Below are positions 63,369-64,000 of a stretch of DNA of 64,000 bases, one piece after another. This DNA is from Caldithrix sp. (lineage in GTDB: Bacteria > Calditrichota > Calditrichia > Calditrichales > Calditrichaceae). Under the pieces are notes generated by a model. That model had not been told where the DNA came from and searched no databases. It saw only the letters and a program-made list of their open reading frames with translations. How positions within the stretch are numbered: position 1 is the first letter of the stretch; every line of letters begins with the position of its first letter. The stretch is from contig WJIP01000305.1 in the NCBI GenBank assembly GCA_014730185.1, positions 1 to 64,000 of the forward strand. Direction: 5' to 3'. The translations under genes and the position numbers were made by a program.

Positions 63369-64000
63369 ATGACTGAAAACAAAGTGCTTCTGATAAATAA
63401 TCAAACGCATGATACTGACCTCTATAAACACTCTCTTATATCTGATGGTTACTATCCCGTACATTGTGAATCACTGGAAACCGCCAATCAAATCATTCAG
63501 GATCAGGATATTCAAATTACATTGCTTGATTATAACATTATAACCAATGAAAAAAGGCCGACAGTTGTTAATTTTTTTAAGTTTGTTTCCGAGGGAATGG
63601 TTATCCTGTACAATGTACCGGAAAATGGTAATCAGCGGATTGCCTTTTATGAACTCGGTGCTTCCAGAGTATTTGACACATCCTGGCTTGCCGAAGAAGT
63701 ATATTACAGTATTCGATACCTTTTACATTCACTGGCTCCTGACCAAACCAATAAACCTTATGTTTCACGAGGACGTTTGGAGGAGATGAATCTACCGAAT
63801 CTGATCCGCACCTTAGGTCGAGAACGCAGCAACGGCGTTCTGAAAATTACCAGTCAACATAACAGCGGTAAAATTTATTTTCACGATGGTGATATTGATG
63901 AAGCACAGGTAGGCTTTTTAAAAGGTGAAGAAGCTGTTGTACAAATGCTGTATTGGAAAAAAGGAACCTTTACTTTTTCCAATATTGATCGCGAGCGAAC
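63369..64000 (+). CDS. Degenerate receiver plus DUF4388 protein (partial, runs off the window)
   Basis: 210 complete codons with no stop up to the window edge. Residues about 4-115 follow the receiver fold (VLLINNQTHDTDLYKHSLISDGYYPVHCES, then ITLLDYNII), but the acidic pair is Asn-Asn (INNQ) and the Lys/Thr pattern is unclear, so phosphorylation is doubtful even though an Asp stands in LLDYN. Residues about 135 onwards are DUF4388 (EEMNLPNLIRTLGRERSNGVLKIT, GKIYFHDGDIDEAQ, YWKKGTFTF). GGGAG lies six bases before the ATG. Same architecture as the gene at 160. Confidence 0.8.
   Translation, partial: MTENKVLLINNQTHDTDLYKHSLISDGYYPVHCESLETANQIIQDQDIQITLLDYNIITNEKRPTVVNFFKFVSEGMVILYNVPENGNQRIAFYELGASRVFDTSWLAEEVYYSIRYLLHSLAPDQTNKPYVSRGRLEEMNLPNLIRTLGRERSNGVLKITSQHNSGKIYFHDGDIDEAQVGFLKGEEAVVQMLYWKKGTFTFSNIDRER

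Noticed and set aside
1-64000. CRISPR arrays, prophage or defence islands
   Set aside because: No regularly spaced repeats, phage structural genes or cas genes were seen; the only defence genes are the restriction-modification pair and possibly the AbrB/PIN pair.

Overview
The window is A+T-rich bacterial chromosome with densely packed genes. It suggests a Gram-negative member of the FCB superphylum, most like Calditrichota/Caldithrix relatives; this is inferred from gene content, not from a marker tree. The supporting content is a TamA/TamB pair, a TolC-type lipoprotein with an RND pump, an SLBB exporter, Mla-type ABC genes, a DUF4296 lipoprotein, and receiver proteins fused to DUF4388. Several promoters fit a standard sigma-70 pattern (TTGACA or close, 17-base spacer, TATATT).

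Layout. 1-900: tail of a probable GGDEF protein and a receiver-DUF4388 regulator. 1.3-3.9 kb: flavin oxidoreductase, then pdxS-pdxT (pyridoxal phosphate synthesis). 4.0-7.4 kb: a tight operon of cutA, an eIF2B-like gene, an AbrB/PIN toxin-antitoxin-like pair, a YqeC-like protein with a lost P-loop, and YqeB. 7.5-12.4 kb: AGCS symporter, tRNA-Lys(TTT) with promoter and terminator, a secreted intradiol dioxygenase, a methionine gamma-lyase-type enzyme and a UDP-glucuronate decarboxylase. 12.4-13.8 kb: a complete IS256-family element with 9-bp target duplication. 14.0-23.0 kb: a long housekeeping run yebC-ruvC-ruvA-ruvB-queA-ispF-like-dedA-gltX-ddl-cysS. 23.4-27.4 kb: sugar epimerase, STAS protein, glycogen debranching enzyme.

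27.5-33.7 kb: DUF4296 lipoprotein, a metalloprotease/beta-propeller/barrel protein, mlaE-mlaF without an MCE gene, and an EamA transporter. 34.1-35.8 kb: a convergent restriction-modification pair. 36.1-43.3 kb: M48 protease and tamB-tamA. 43.4-46.3 kb: rfbC and a multi-SLBB polysaccharide exporter. 46.7-52.6 kb: a tripartite RND efflux operon. 52.6-58 kb: a second metalloprotease/propeller/barrel paralogue, a lone receiver, recX and nrnA. 58.0-59.4 kb: a TPR protein ending in an excisionase-type helix-turn-helix, behind a structured leader. 59.8-63.2 kb: B12-binding radical SAM protein, an RlmD-type and a SpoU-type RNA methyltransferase. The window ends inside a second receiver-DUF4388 protein.

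The most notable items are: two family members that have lost hallmark active-site residues while staying inside intact operons (IspF-like, YqeC-like); the eIF2B/PIN/YqeBC operon; the TPR-HTH gene with its leader; the compact restriction-modification pair; and the IS whose transposase ribosome binding site lies in a hairpin. No CRISPR array, prophage or convincing riboswitch was seen.
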